Notes: generated by a model from the letters alone, not told the origin. A stretch of DNA of 64,000 nt from Fulvia fulva (GCF_020509005.1 NC_063014.1:2418001-2482000); one strand, 5' to 3'; numbered from the stretch's first letter, positions 1 to 13,152 are shown. Numbers and translations: made by a program.

Positions 1-3000
1 AGCTAGTATCGACTTTTATAGAGCTAATTACGCCTATCTAAAAGCCCGTCTTATTAAAGTTATAGATATCCTTGTTATATACGCTATACTTAGTAATCGT
101 CTCTTATATAGATAGATAGATATTTTATTAAGCTATTATAGTACCCTCTAGCCTATATAGCTATACTATCTTATTTTCGTATATATAGAGGGGAACCCGT
201 ATTAGTAAAAACCCCTCCTCTTTCCCGCCTATCTTTTCCCCCTCGTTCTCGTCTTAGGTTTCCCTTATTAAGGGTACACTAGTATTATAGGCCTACCCTA
301 ATAACTACCCTATCTACAACCCCTCTAGCTTCCGCCTCTGGTCTATCTACTCCTCCGTCTTACTAGCTAGGCTTAACTACTAGAGGTATCCCTACTATAA
401 GTATCTACCGAGAGATTCGGCGAATATTGCCTTTGTCCCTAACAATTGACTTATAGTCTCTCCTCTCCGCTTAGTACCTCTAATTTCCCCTACTACTCGC
501 TACTACGGGTATTATAGTAGTATATATTCTAGGTTTTACGATAGGTAGCTATACTAGTAGGCTAGGCTTTAGATATCTAGTACGCGTCTCCTAAATAGGG
601 AGGCCCTTAATCTAATATATTTAGACCTAATTTGGATCGCTATACTTGCTTCGGCCCTTATTAGGTTCCTATATAGCTAGTAATTATGTCTCTAGAAGGC
701 TCGGAGTACTATCGGGCCTATTGTCTTAGGGGCTTCCTTTTCTAGTCCTACTCCTATAGGTAGCTCGCTATCTATTCCGCTAGGCTTTAGGTCTTAGCCT
801 TACTCCCGCCGGCCTAGCGAGCCCTACGCTCCTCCTCTTTTCGTACTAGCTATTCGGTACATATCTATACGGCCGTAAAGGTAGTAAGGTCATCCTTTTT
901 TTAACTTGTCCTATATCCGGCCCCTCTCCGGTAGCGGCTTTCTATCTTATTCTTTACCTCCTAGATTATAGTTTATACTAGGTAATCTGTCGTCTTTACC
1001 GCGTATTAGATTCTTATTCCCCGGATATATTAGTCGATTAGTAGTGTTTCCGTCTCTATTTCTATCGTACTTATTAACGTTATCTTATATACCCCTAGTA
1101 TACTATATAGATTACCTACCTACGCCTCCTATACCCTAAATCTGTGCCCCGTATAATATAGCTAGTTTAACGATCGCCTTATATATTACCCTTACCTTAT
1201 CGAATATTACTCTCTATATAGACGCCGTAAGCCTCTTTATCGAGGCTTCGTTAACTTACGCTCGACTCTAGGCTTTCTTAATCTTTACGTTCTAGCTTAG
1301 CTTTAGGTCGAGCTAGATCCCTAGTACTCGTAGCTCCGCTAATAGCTTAGTCTCGTAGCCGTAGATTCTTACCGCCGCCTTTGTATTATAGTACGTTCTC
1401 GCTTTACTAAAGTATATAAGCTAGTACTTTTCGGGAGCGAACCGGGTACTATACTTCTTTACCTACTCCTTATATTTCTTATACCTATCTTTAAGGAGGC
1501 GACAGTTCTTCTCTATCGAGTCTAACTAGGCTAGAATGTTTATATTGTCTACGAATCCTAATACTAAGGTTTATAGAGAGGTAAGTAGGGGGACTAGATC
1601 AGACATAAATATTAGAAATAGAGAAGAGGAGAGAGTAGATCCCTAAGGTATTCTAGCCTCTACCTTTACCGGGTCGGACGTATACCTCCCTAGGACTAGG
1701 TATGTCGTCCGTTCCTAGAGAAAGGAGTAGACGAACTTCGTTACCTACTAGGGGATGCCTTTCGATTATAGGATATATATTAGCCTTTAGTATAAGACGT
1801 TATCGAAGGCTCCTATAATGTCGAGGGATAGTAAGGACGCCGCTCGGTTCCTACTATAGTACTAGAGGGTCTAAATTTACTCCGTGATTAGCTCTATTAC
1901 TATTAGTATCGATCGCTAGCTTCTTCCCCCTATCTATATTACTAGGAGTACGTGGTTGTCCTCGGCTAGCTACGTAAGTCTCTAGGCTACTATCTTCTCT
2001 AGGACCTTCTCTATCGTATTTAGAAGTACAATTAGCCTATACGATTTAAGCTAAGTATAGTCCTCCTTCTATAGCTTACGTAGTACTACTGTTATAGACC
2101 CTCTATACGGCTTCGGGTAATACCCTAGCCGTAGGTACGCGGTAAATAGGGTTATAAGGCTCGGCGCGATCTCTTCTCTATACTCTTTTAGTAGTAGGTT
2201 TAGTAACCTATCTAGGCCTAGGGCTTTTCGTTCTTTTAGCTTACTTATAACTCCTATTACTATATTAGAGCTAACCGCCTAATCTATGTCTAGGAGTTCC
2301 GGATATATACTCGGGTCGATGTCCGTAAGGTCTGCCTCTACTTACGTCGAAAAGAAATAGTCGGCTAATACTTTTGCCTTACCCCGGAGCGTAGTCTAGG
2401 CAATCCCTTCGCGGTCTATAATTAGAGGGAAGTGAGGGGTTCGTTACTCTTTAGGTAGTCGTACCTATTTAGTTAGTCTCTATATCTATTCCGAGTGTTC
2501 TATAACGAGCCCGATCGTCGCTCTCTAGTCCTATAGCTTATTACGTCGTATCTATACCTTCTTCTGTTATATCGCGCGATAGTATTACTCCTACGCCTCT
2601 TAGGTATACTCCTTCGTCTACTATCGCCTTGCCCTTCTAGCCTCCTTTACCTTCGTAGAGTATTTCGGGGTCTAGAAGGCCTTCTACTACGTTAAGGGCC
2701 GGAGTAACGGCGTATATTGTTCTACTACCTACTATATAACCGAGGTAATCTATTCCGCTACTTAATCTAGCTAGGCTATCGTCTCGAGTTCCCTATACTA
2801 TAATAGGTTCGCTATTAGGAAGTCTAATTACGAATATAGGTTAGTAGGCATATCGTACGGTACTAAGACTAACTTAGTATATACTAAGCTAGTCGAGACA
2901 ATAGTACGGCAATACTACCGAGACACCGTACGAATAGTAGGAGCGACTTAGAGGACCTAAAGTCGCTTAGCTAGTTAGTACGAGACTATCGGAGGAACTA

Positions 3001-5600
3001 CCGTCGTAGGATAAGATATAGGTAAAACCGATAAGGCGTAGTAAAACAGAACTAGGACTAGAGTAATATCCCTCTATATAGGTATAAGAGACGTAGTCTC
3101 TATACCGATAGTAGAGATACCTTTAGTACTAAATACCGTTCTACTATATACCTTCGTATACTATATTAGTCCTTCCTCCTTCCCTATTACGTGTCCTGAC
3201 TTCCGTATATATATATATATATATATTATACCTGTTTAACAAGTCTCTTATATCGTTCTAGCGTACCTTCTTCTAGTTATAGCGTAGTTTACTTACTAGC
3301 TCCTCTATCGCCTTTACCCCTAGCGTCGTTTAAATAGGGATATAGTCTAAGGAGGCCTCTAGTACGTAGCTCGGTCGGCATTAGACTAGTCTCTCTTTAA
3401 GTTCTCGTAATAGAAAGTATAGGTCAATTATACTTATACTAATACGGGCCTTCTACGTCTCTTTTCCCTTTAGGGTTACTAAGGCTATTCCGTAGCGTAC
3501 GGTTATATTATATAGCTTCCTCCTAGGAACGCGTACGGGGGAGTAAAGTCGAGTCCCTACTATAGGTAGTAGAGGTTAAAGTCGCCGAGGAGTACTTACT
3601 TCGTATCTTATCTTAGGGTCCGCTCTAGGTAGGCGAGGGTTCCTAGTTCCCTACTCGTTCGACCCTACGGTAGCGGGTTATAGACGTTATAGATCTAGGT
3701 AGAGCCTTATGTCGTATCGATCTAGATTAATATTATGTCTCCTAGATTACTCTACTACGGTAGTATAACCTTCTACGACTTAAGGTCTATAGTCTTACTT
3801 ACGTATATATATATCCTTAGGATAACGCCTCGTTCGCCCGCGATTACGGTATAGTATCTCCGGTCATTATAAGTAGCTAGGAGTCCTACGTAGGGGTTGA
3901 TCTATAGTTCCTATACCGTAATAACGTAGTACCGTAGCGGGTCTAGCTCTTATAGAAAGTAGCGCTAGACCTTGTCCCTACTTTTGTTTACGTTATACTA
4001 TACGATAGTAATGTCGTCGTATAGTATTATTTGTTATCCGTAAGGTCTATTTCCGTACTAATATACTATGTCTCCTAAGTCTATATCCCGCTATCCGGCT
4101 AGCCCTAGGACCGCTAGGGCGCCCTAAAGATTTGTATTTAGCCTAGTTTATTAGTAGCCCGGTTAAGGTGTCGAGGCCTACCGGGAGGTAGATACGTATA
4201 AGGTTAGGTTCCCTTATTTGTCTCTTCTACCCTCTTCCTCTTACTCGGCTCGAAGCCCTTATATATAGTAGGTCCCTCCTACTATTGTTAGGGGTACCTA
4301 GCTAGTATAGAGATCCTTACTTATCTCGCTCGTTCTTATACTACTATTCTAGCTAGGCATTAGTTTAAATACGCTAGGTACCTTCGGCCGTAGTATATAT
4401 ACCTACTCTCCTTTTTTAGGCATTCCCTTCCCTAGTATAGGCCTACGTAGTAAGGACACCTTAGGGTCTTCTCCCCGTATTTTAGGGCTATATAACCGTA
4501 CTGTTAGTATTAGAAGCACTATAGTACCCTATAGCTACTCTAATAGATCTCCGTGTCTATTCTCTCGTAGTTCTAGAATAGCCTATTATCTAGTATGTAG
4601 TTAGCTTGTTCCGCTGTCTCTACCTAGATAGTAAGCGATAAATACGTCTTCTCTCGGTCTACTATCTTATATAACTATACCGCCTTTATTAGTCGTACTC
4701 TTAGGGATATATTCTAGTTCTATACTTAGAGTTAGGGAAGGTCTTCGACCTTAAATGTCCTAGGGACCCCGTAGGCGATAACGGTATACTATTAGTAGGA
4801 GACTCGTACCGACTTCGCGACTTTAGTAGTCTACTCCTTATAGGTCTCGAGTTTTTGTCTATTAGACTCTTATACGGTAAAGAGTCTTACTACGCCTATT
4901 ACCTCTACCTTCGCTCTAACTACCTCCTTCTAGCCGATTCTATCGACAATCTCCTTACTTATTAGGGCTACGATTTCTTGTTTCTCCGCCGGATTAGTAA
5001 TATATAGGCGTACCGTATTACTTGCCTTCGTAGGAGGTTAATTCTTACCTACTACTACTCTTACCTATTTAGTTAGTTTTTAGGCTACCTTCTATATTAC
5101 TTATAAGACTGTCTTTGGGATTTAGTATAATAGCGCTTTTAGCGCTCCTAGTAGCTATACTATAGTGTTCTTATATACCCGGGCTAGGTATTTAGTATCC
5201 CCTAGTAAGTTTTCCGCCTCCGTATATAGGGTCGTCTACGCTATATTATTTGTCGTTAGCCTCTACTTTCTATATAGTAGGCCGTAGCTTATATCCTAGG
5301 TTTTTCCTTAGTTTGTTCCCCGGTGAAGCTCTTAGTATAGAATGTTTATAAGGCTATAGCTCTCGTTAGTTACTATTCTCTACTACTATTTAGAGTAAGG
5401 TCCGCGCTTCCTAATTAGGAAGTTATCCTTCGTAACTCCGTAATTAAAGGGTCTACCGTTAGGAGAACGGAGCCTTAGTATTAGGGTTCTTTATACTACG
5501 ATTACGCCGCCGCTAGCGTAGGCGAGTCGCTACTACTTAATTGAATTACTCGTCTTAATAAGGGCTATCGAATAGATAGTCCTTGTCGATAGCCTCGGTT
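1..5600 (-). mobile_element. RIP-degraded Tad1-like LINE (non-LTR retrotransposon), 3' end beyond window
   Basis: No usable reading frame survives, but minus-strand translation with stops tolerated shows a Tad1-type element in the order gag, AP endonuclease, reverse transcriptase. Zinc-knuckle-like cysteines lie near 4420-4500. The endonuclease starts near 4010 (QYNVNKSRDKVQR) and its SDH motif appears as LDY near 3310-3330, as expected if TCA became TTA and CAT became TAT. The RT shows SLDIIGAFDNV near 1800, IP*GS with a stop replacing Gln near 1640, and FVDN in place of FVDD near 1550. The first 60 bases contain no CA or TG dinucleotide, and TA is very common, which is the pattern left by RIP (C to T at CpA on both strands). 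The 5' limit near 5600 is approximate, and the 3' part lies left of the window. The element is dead. Confidence 0.85.
3206..3227. repeat. (TA)n microsatellite
   Basis: A run of about eleven TA dinucleotides inside the degraded LINE. It is probably a secondary product of RIP-driven AT enrichment and slippage. Confidence 0.8.
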
Positions 5601-6299
5601 TAACGGTCGATCTCGTCTCTTATATAAGCTTGAACTAGGCGCGAATCCTCGCGAATCGAGGTCGAGGATATATCGAATAATCGTCTATTCTTCGGTTAAT
5701 GTAAGCTTATACTATATAGGGCGAGTATCGACGCGAGGAGTAACTCCGTAGTACCGGCTAGTTAGCGTCGAATAAGGTACGTAATATACTATAGCTACGC
5801 GTAGGAGACTTAGAAATTGGCCCTAATGATAGGTAGAGAGGGTAAGAGCAATTCTACCTTCTTTATTAGATAATTATATATTATATTATTAAGATATAGT
5901 AGGATAATTAAGAAGTTAGTTATACTAAGACAAAATTCCTAGTATAGCGGTTTATAGTCGTATTGATACAAAGTAGCTAGGTACGTAGGAAAGAGGAGCG
6001 CGAGGTACGCCGAGGCTATATATAAGCCGAGGTGTCACGCTAGTGCGCGCGGTCACGTGACCTACGTGCTAGCTGTCTATTCACTAGGCCTAGGGCCGTA
6101 ACACCTAGCTTACTAGTATTCCTAGCTTACTAGTACTTTAGGTTATTACTAGTAATATTACTACTAACGTACTTTACTACTAAGCGGGCTATACTACCGA
6201 GCGGGCTACTTTTATTAAGAACTGTACCACTTCTATAGATATAGCTATATAACTACTATTATAGCGTATATTGTCTTTAAACGAGGCTAAACTGACCTT

Positions 6300-7150
6300 A
6301 GCTGTCTAGGCCACGAAACGCGACGCGATAATTACGAATCGACTTGCTATAAAGGTATACGACGCGTCTTAAACTATACTAGGGTATCGATTAAATAGAC
6401 GACCTCCTCGGGGTGACTACGAGCCCAATTCGAAGAAGCTTATAGAGCTAGAAGAGAGGGTAATACTTAAGTATATACTCGAGCTAGATCTTAGAGGTTT
6501 CCCGCTATAAAAGGCTAGTATATAAGTAATAGCCGATTTCTTACTATAGGAGAAGGGTCTTAAGCCCGCTAGTCTTAATTAAATAGATAGGTTTATTAGG
6601 CGGTATCGTGAGCTATAGGTTCGTATAACTCGTAGATACGATCGTTAGCGAGCCCTAATAGAAGATCTAGACGTTATCGAGAAGTGGTTCTTACTTGTAC
6701 ATAATATAAAGGAGAAGTATAGTATCCTTAACTAGGACACCTATAACTTCGATAAGACAGGGTTTATAATAGGTATTATTACGTCTTAGAGCGTCGTTAC
6801 GGGTTTAGAAAGGCGTAGTAGAAAGAGGAAGGTCGTTCAATAGGGCAATAGAGAGGGAGTAGAGAGATAGCGTATTAGATAGCTCTTATACGAAGCGAGA
6901 TTAGTAAGCTACGTAAGTCTAACGAGGCCCTTATATAGCGGAAAGTACGAAAGCGTAAGTACATTCAGTCTAGAGGGTCTCTAACCTTCGATAAAGCGTC
7001 GTAATTGATACCTCTAGAGGATACTAGGAGGTAGGAAGTAAGTAGAGAGTCGCTAGATAGTGTTCGGCTAGTACTAAGGCTACGACGCTATAAGCGATAT
7101 AGCGAGTCGGGGTATAACGTACGTACCTATTAAGTAGACTCGCTAGATAG
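6300..7150 (+). mobile_element. RIP-degraded, internally deleted Fot1/pogo-type DNA transposon
   Basis: Plus-strand translation with stops tolerated recovers the N-terminal half of a Fot1/pogo (Tc1-mariner superfamily) transposase. A helix-turn-helix region lies near 6380-6660 (NRRPPRGDYEPNSKKLIELE), followed by the first catalytic Asp block near 6736-6860 (YNFDKTGF, where DETGF is usual). Right after a GNRE motif near 6850 the reading jumps to a basic C-terminal tail near 6950-7010 (RKRKYIQSRGSLTFD). The central part with the second Asp and the third acidic residue is missing, so the element was internally deleted before or besides being mutated by RIP. I could not delimit terminal inverted repeats. 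It cannot be active. Confidence 0.75.
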
Positions 7151-7959
7151 CGAAGAATCTAAAGAGGAATTGTCCTCCTAGTAACGATTCTATAGGATGT
7201 CGTCGTGTTAAGATACCGTCGTAATTAAAGTAGAAGTAGTATAGTTCTTAGTAAAAGTAGCCCGCTCGGTAGTATAGCCCGCTTAGTAGTAAAGCACGTT
7301 AATATATTAAGGCTCTAACTATATCGTCTACCGTCTACTATCGCGCTCTAATACGTCTTCTATAGGATTATAGGTTTAAGGATATCCGGGTAAATCCTAC
7401 TCTTTCTTAGACTCGTATTCCGTCTCTTCGTCTAAGAACTACTTGTCCTACTCTTTCTATATATTAAAAGGTATATCGACTAGTAGCGTAGGCGGTAGTA
7501 AGAAGTCTAATAGGCGTTATATAATAGGTTTATTAGTAGTTAAATAATCTAGTAGAAGTAGAAGTAGTAACGAGAAGATACGGGCTTACACTTTAAAGGC
7601 TTACGTAACTTACGATAGTAGTAAATACGACGGCCTAACTAGATTAATAGATACAATAACTTTAGGCGCATTAGATAAACACTTAATAAACATGATAGGA
7701 CTGCTAGTTATATATAGAGAAATGAGGTAGTAGTAGTGTATTACTATAGAATCTTGAAGTTTGGTAACCCCGGTCAGAATTCGTCCCGACCCTTCTGTCT
7801 CTTCGAATACAGTCTACAGGAAGCGACGTGAACGATCTTGGCTAGGCTTTCATATGAAGGAGTTGTGTGGCAGTCTACTGTACCTCCGAGCATCACGTTG
7901 GCGAGTATCGAAAGGCTACGATCTGATCCATCAAGCTCATTGGTCTGTGTCATCATTGA

Positions 7960-8315
7960 GAAACATGGCGTATCTCATCATCAAAACATCATCTTCGGAT
8001 AGCCATCAACGCAAACAATGTCCCGCTCATCGGTCAAGGCTTTCTCTCCTCGGCCTGTCTCTTGGTCGACTATGACGCAGAAACGTACACTTTGTGGCAA
8101 GCCAATGTCACTGATGACAGTCGACCCTTAGCAGTCGGTGGTATATGGTCAACACACCCGACAGTGAACAATGATACGATCGTTGATGCTTCCACTACCG
8201 AGTCCGAAACAGATCAGACCACAGAGGAAGCTTCGGACTCATCATCATCATCAACTTCAACTTCAACGGGTAATCTTACGACAGGAGCAATTGCAGGCAT
8301 AGCGGTCGGTAGTAC
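7960..8315 (+). pseudogene. C-terminal relic of a pepsin-like (A1) aspartic protease-family protein
   Basis: From about 8003 the frame reads INANNVPLIGQGFLSS, then DYDAETYTLWQANVT and a Ser/Thr-rich stalk ending in GAIAGIAVGS. This matches the last strand and the wall/membrane-anchor stalk of fungal A1-family proteins. Just upstream (about 7990-8005) the expected IIFGG block is in another frame, so at least one indel is present and the catalytic lobes are gone. At about 8315 the frame runs straight into unrelated glycosyltransferase-like sequence. The gene lies against the RIP block, which may have removed its 5' part. Confidence 0.6.
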
Positions 8316-8973
8316 GAACTGCTCACGAGCGAGTCAGCTACGACCTATGTGCAGCAACACTTCAAGAGCGAGGCGATGATCGTGCAGACGTTCGAGCGGT
8401 TGGACGACAACATCCTGCGAGCCGATATGAGTCGGTACTTGACACTTCTCGCCGAGCGTGGAGCGTAGTCTGATATGGACACCGACTGTAAGAGGCCAGT
8501 CAGGGACTGGGTGCCGGCTCATCTCCTCAATCGGACCAACGTCGTGTTTGGTGTTGAGTACGATGCACGAGGCCAGGAAGTTCGGGCCGACATGTTGACC
8601 TTAGCTCAGACATGTCAGTGGTCTCTGATGTCCAAGCCAGACCATCCTGTCATCAGACACATCGTGGAGAGCACCCTGACGAAGCTGGAGGAACTCGGCG
8701 CCAACAACACGAGGATCGTGGCTCACACTACCGACGATGTTCTGGACTCAACAGGACCGCACGTCTTCACCAAGTCTGTCCTGGAAGCTTTGTCGTTGCA
8801 GATGGGTAGGTCGACTACCGAGACTCTCGAACATCGACGAGCCACGGCTGTTGGGAGACGTCCTCATCATGCCCATCAGCTCATTTGCATCTGGGCAGGA
8901 ACATCCTGCCTGTGGCGCGTGGGGCAATGATCAACAGCTCATATCGCGTCACTGGAGAGGCTTCCAGGGCTAG
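8316..8973 (+). pseudogene. OCH1-like alpha-1,6-mannosyltransferase (GT32) pseudogene
   Basis: The frame reads TTYVQQHFKSEAMIVQTFER, LRADMSRYLTLLAERGA, then a TAG stop at 8466-8468 where Tyr is expected, then SDMDTDCKRPVRDWVP. DMDTD is the DxD metal and sugar-nucleotide site of GT32 enzymes, which act in the Golgi on N-glycans. Downstream the frame carries FTKSVLEALSLQMG, then shifts near 8810, and the C-terminal block GDVLIMPISSFASGQ continues in another frame to about 8973. One nonsense codon and at least one frameshift make it non-functional. The 5' third is missing. It is fused to the protease relic, so it is a rearranged fragment. Confidence 0.75.
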
Positions 8974-10366
8974 AAGACGCATTATCCTAGCTGAATATCT
9001 TGAGACTGTTACATGACATTTCAGAGCCGCATGGCCGTGCTCAGCCACATCATGTAGGATGATACCAGGAACAAGAGTCAACAGCGGCCGGGTCGTGGTT
9101 TCCTTGTGATTTCTCGTAACATCGGGTGATACGTTAGGGCCGGGTGTAGCGGGGGGTTCATTTGGGGGTGTCATGATCTGCTGCGAACGGTACGATATAC
9201 CAGAAGTATGACCGTCCTTCGTTCTGTTGGTCCAGGTGGCTGTAGAGATTCAGCTTCCATGTTGAATACCCACGCTTTCACTTCGTCCAAATCTGTACCA
9301 GATATGATTTGGAGAGTCTTGCGATGCATGAGTGATCACGCAACACTGCAAGGTGTCATGACGAACGTCAAAATGGGTCATCCGCATGTCCTTTAACATG
9401 TCAGTGACAACGAAGCTTTGTTGCAAGGCTTTCCTCCCACATCGGGCTGTGAGCAAAGTTTGTTGCCGGCAAGCGCGTCGTCGTCTTCACCACAAACATC
9501 GTCGCTTCAATCTGCCGGCGTACTAGAGCGATGCGTGGATACAGCGATCTGCGCGAGGCGTGGCGCGACGCCGGACCCTCATATCGAGTTTCCCAATTGT
9601 TTGACTCGGCACGCCAGGATTGCAAAGGCCATCCGTTACAGCAGTATGAGCGGCCATCAGCCTTGTGAACAGTCCTTGGTCCATCGGGCTTGTTGACATC
9701 CTCCAGTGCGCTGAGGACGGAAGCTGTACAGCACGTGCAATCCTGAGTCTTCCAAGCTGCTCGGCACTGTCTCGATGGTGAGATTCCTGAGCACGAGCAT
9801 CGCAGTACCATTGTTCCACCGTTTTGTGCTGCCAGCGGCTCGACTGACCGAAATGCTGCGAGTCACCTCCTTCACGAGCTTCACCATTCCTGTCATTCTA
9901 GCGTCTGACCATACCTGGGCGCTACGCTGGACTCAACTCCGATTTTGCATTGATGCCAGGGTATCGGAGAACCACTCGTCCTATTTCAGCGGAAGCGAGC
10001 CGAGCAAAGGCGTCCTCACGCTTCAAGACGCTGTACAATCCATCGTCCAGGATATATCATGTTTCCAAAGGCCGGGCCTCGTCGTATCGTAGCCAGTACC
10101 AGCTGCTTCCGCCTTTGGGGACCCATGTTTGATGGGACTGTCGTGGCTTGTAGCAATGTCTTCGAGGAAGTCGTTGAATATCCCGTGCTCTCGCTCTGTG
10201 CATCCTGTCCATACCACAAGCCCAGCACGGTCCACGCGCCAGCCATCTTGTGTCGGTCATTCCAGGGATTTACCGCCCGGATTCTCGACCATCCCTTGTA
10301 GAAGTTTAGGCGCGTCGCTCGTTATGGGGTATCTTCACGCGTAGCAAGCGGCTGACAGTCTCCAGC
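8974..10366. other. Gene-poor interval, nothing recognised
   Basis: Short overlapping frames occur on both strands (longest 136 codons on minus), but none shows a known motif, convincing splice structure or consistent codon bias. It may hold decayed gene sequence, given the broken genes to its left. Confidence 0.5.
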
Positions 10367-11659
10367 TCAATACAGCTTGACATAATCAATCGAGTCACCC
10401 TCTCGACTTGTGACCCGGCTCCCTTTCGCGTCCTGCTCACTCCCCTCATAATGGACCTCACAAGTCACAGTCTGCCGTATAATCATCTCCTCGCTCCCGC
10501 CCGAGCTCCTAGTCGGCGTCGGTATTGATCTTACATGCGTGACATTCTTCCCATAGTTCGGCCTTAGAGCGTCACCTTCTTCCCCACTGGCATGACTTCG
10601 GTTCACCGGCGTCGAACCCTTCTTCCCATTCTTCCGTTCCAACGAATGTAGAGCATAGGACCCTCCACTGCTCCCGCCGTACCCGCTAATTCCGTGATTG
10701 TCGTATGTGCCCCAGCCGGTGTTGAAGGCTCCCACGAAGGGCTTGAGAGTGGGCATTGTCGCTGCCATGAGTGAATAGTGCACTTCGATGTTCATGCAGA
10801 AGAACGGGATGACAGCATTCAACAGCGGCTCGGACGTGCCGATCGATTTGGCCAGGAAATGTATCCGGAGCCCAGCAGCAACGACCACTGGCAATCGCAG
10901 CCAGAATACAACGACCACGGTGATCTTCCTCGAAAGGTTTGTTCGTAGTCCCCACACGAGCCATATGGGGAACATCAGGAGTGCGACTTCGATGAGGATG
11001 TTGAAGGCTGTGATTACTTGCCATGATAGGAGCTATTGACTGTCAGTGGTCAGTTCACATGTTCCTCCACATTTGATATACTCACCAGATTTCCGCACTG
11101 ATCGCCAACAATCGTCCAGGGCGCATATCTCGTGCATCGAATTGCCTCTGCCAGGAAAGAAGCAAAGCCCCAGATGCAGGACGCTGCCACGACACCATAG
11201 CAAGCTTGGACGCGGCTCTTGATAAAGACGATGCGCGCAATCAGTAATGCAACAGTGCACTTCGTCAGAGTGTCCGTGACAATGTAGTAGACAGCCTATG
11301 CCTTCAATCAGCTCAAGCCACAAAACATCGCTCCACAACTTCATCCATACCTTCTCGGCCGCCCCGATCTGCTCCGGCGTCAACAGCACCAAAGCCTTCC
11401 CAAACCCGAATGATATTGCCGATGCCGACACAATCATCTGTATCACCCCAAAGACCGTCGCAACACTGCAGACAATATCATCCAGTCCAAAAGGCCCACT
11501 AACAGTCGCCCTCATATACATCCTCACAACAAAGCAAAGCACCACCCAAGTTGCCATAAGCGTACAGATCGTGAGCGCGATGCCTCCATGGTCCTGGCTC
11601 GTGGTGATGAAGTTCCTGGGTCCCTCCGGCAGTACCTGTTGCTCTTGCATCGCCGACAT
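10367..11659 (-). CDS. SAT4-type rhodopsin-fold integral membrane protein
   Basis: Model complement(join(10367..11032,11086..11295,11351..11659)), 394 aa, introns of 53 and 55 nt with good GT/AG sites. This is the fungal seven-helix 'rhodopsin domain' (SAT4-like) family of plasma membrane proteins; no biochemical activity is established for most members, and some resemble receptor-like proteins. Visible helices include residues about 27-45 (IALTICTLMATWVVLCFVV) and 58-81. Family blocks are FGLDDIV, a Cys-containing loop (GDQCGNLL) and SWQVITAFNI followed by FPIWLVWGLR. The C-terminal 130 residues are polar, Gly/Ser-rich and probably cytoplasmic. The start ATG at 11659 gives the usual short extracellular N-terminus; all three exons join in frame. 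Confidence 0.85.
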
Positions 11660-13152
11660 CTCTCGTCAACAGGGCCCTTGCTGCAAGAGCAGCTCATGCG
11701 ACGGACTGGGTTGTAAGGACGAAGGTCCAGCAAGTTATGCCTCTTCGCGAGGTGAAGACGCAGATAACAGACGGAATGTCACCAAGGCCCGACAGCCGTT
11801 GCCCTAGCTAACGTATCACGATGCTTTGGGCCCAAGAAATAGGCATCAGTGGCACCTTGCTGATACCAAGCAGCTAGCGAAGGCGATCACAAAGGTTGTG
11901 CAGATCCCGGCACCGAACGAGTGATGTGGCACAGCTGCTGTGCTTCAGCAAAGACTTCAGCGAAGACCTGTCGATGGCGTGGGCAGACTCTTGCATGGCC
12001 CGACTGGCCAGCGACCAGCTGTTCGCAGGGATCTCTTTCCATCACAACTATTCGCCAGTCTCGAAGTGACTGACGAGAGCCCTTAGCTGTGTCCCTTGGA
12101 AGTTGTCAGACTAGACGACCGGACACCGGCACGATTCGCAACGATCCCGGACGAAAGTTTTACCTTGAGATCCTTTCAAAGTCTCGCCCAGAGACTTGAG
12201 ACTTCTTTGTTCCCTGCTAGACATGCTCGTGCTGAGCTGTCAGTCGTCGAGCTAGCACTCAGGGTTTGGAGCATACTGTTCCTACAGTCTGTCAGCATCC
12301 ATTGACAAGACATCTTACGAGAAGCACCTAGGCAAAATGCTCGTCGGTCGAGCCTTCATAATCTGAGCCAACAAACCCCATGGAGAACTGATCGGCAGTG
12401 CTACCGAGAAAACGCAAGCCACGTCCCCCACTATCACGCCAAGTTCAATGGGAGCGCTTTAAGCTTCCATTGCCGGAGCAGCGAAGTGCGTCGACCGAGG
12501 CGTCGTGGAACATTATATCCGTGATACCTCAAGGCATGAGCACTTCATAGCGCGCGTGCCCAAGGCATTATGATTCCCAACGGAGTCCAGATCATATCTT
12601 GTGCTTCAAGCGCTGTACTGGTTATTCCAGAGCATGAGTTCGGCACATATCACCAAGGGTCTCGCCGCGGAAGGGTGACTCTCCACAAGGCTCTCCCCGC
12701 TGGGCGCTGAGGGCGCTTGTGACAGCCGCGAAATACGCAGCCGAGCGAAGCAAACTTATCGGATCCTGCTGCATCTTCCCAGGTTCGTGCGCGTCGCTTG
12801 CGTGCAGGTGGTCACACCGTGGCACAGAGGTACCCGAACAATCGGTCGTCCTAGGCCCCACCCGTATTCTGCGGATGTCTAAGGTCTTGGAGGATTTGGC
12901 TCTAGTATCGTTAGCTCTGAGATGAAAGTCCAGTCCCAAGCAGGTAGGTGAGCGACCGATAGCAGCAGTGCTTGCGACTAGACCACAGCTCTCTTTTCCC
13001 AGTCTTCACAGTTCCATAATCTTGTTATCAATCTTTCTCCCTTCACAGCTTCCTCGCGGTCGGTCGCCACGTGGTAGCCGTTGCACGGGGTCTTGCATGC
13101 CGTGAATTTTTCTTTCTCCATCATTCACTCTCGACAGAGAGTCTTCACCACA
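11660..13152. other. Intergenic interval, nothing recognised
   Basis: A 1.5-kb stretch between divergently transcribed membrane-protein genes. Only short frames without recognisable motifs are present. It should contain both promoters, but I see no specific operator-like element. Confidence 0.5.

Larger units (their letters stand above)
1..7745. other. RIP-affected AT-rich block with sharp right edge
   Basis: Sequence here is depleted in CA/TG and rich in TA, with stop codons in all frames and no open frame of 60 codons. CA and TG return from about 7690, and by 7760 composition is normal. This marks the border of a RIP-mutated repeat island, probably heterochromatic. RIP is known from Pezizomycotina; its operation here is inferred from dinucleotide pattern and from Gln-to-stop and Ser-to-Leu changes in the LINE. 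Confidence 0.85.

Noticed and set aside
2840..3230. Possible nested insertion between LINE endonuclease and RT
   Set aside because: The spacing between SDH and the RT is compatible with Tad1 elements, so no insertion is needed.
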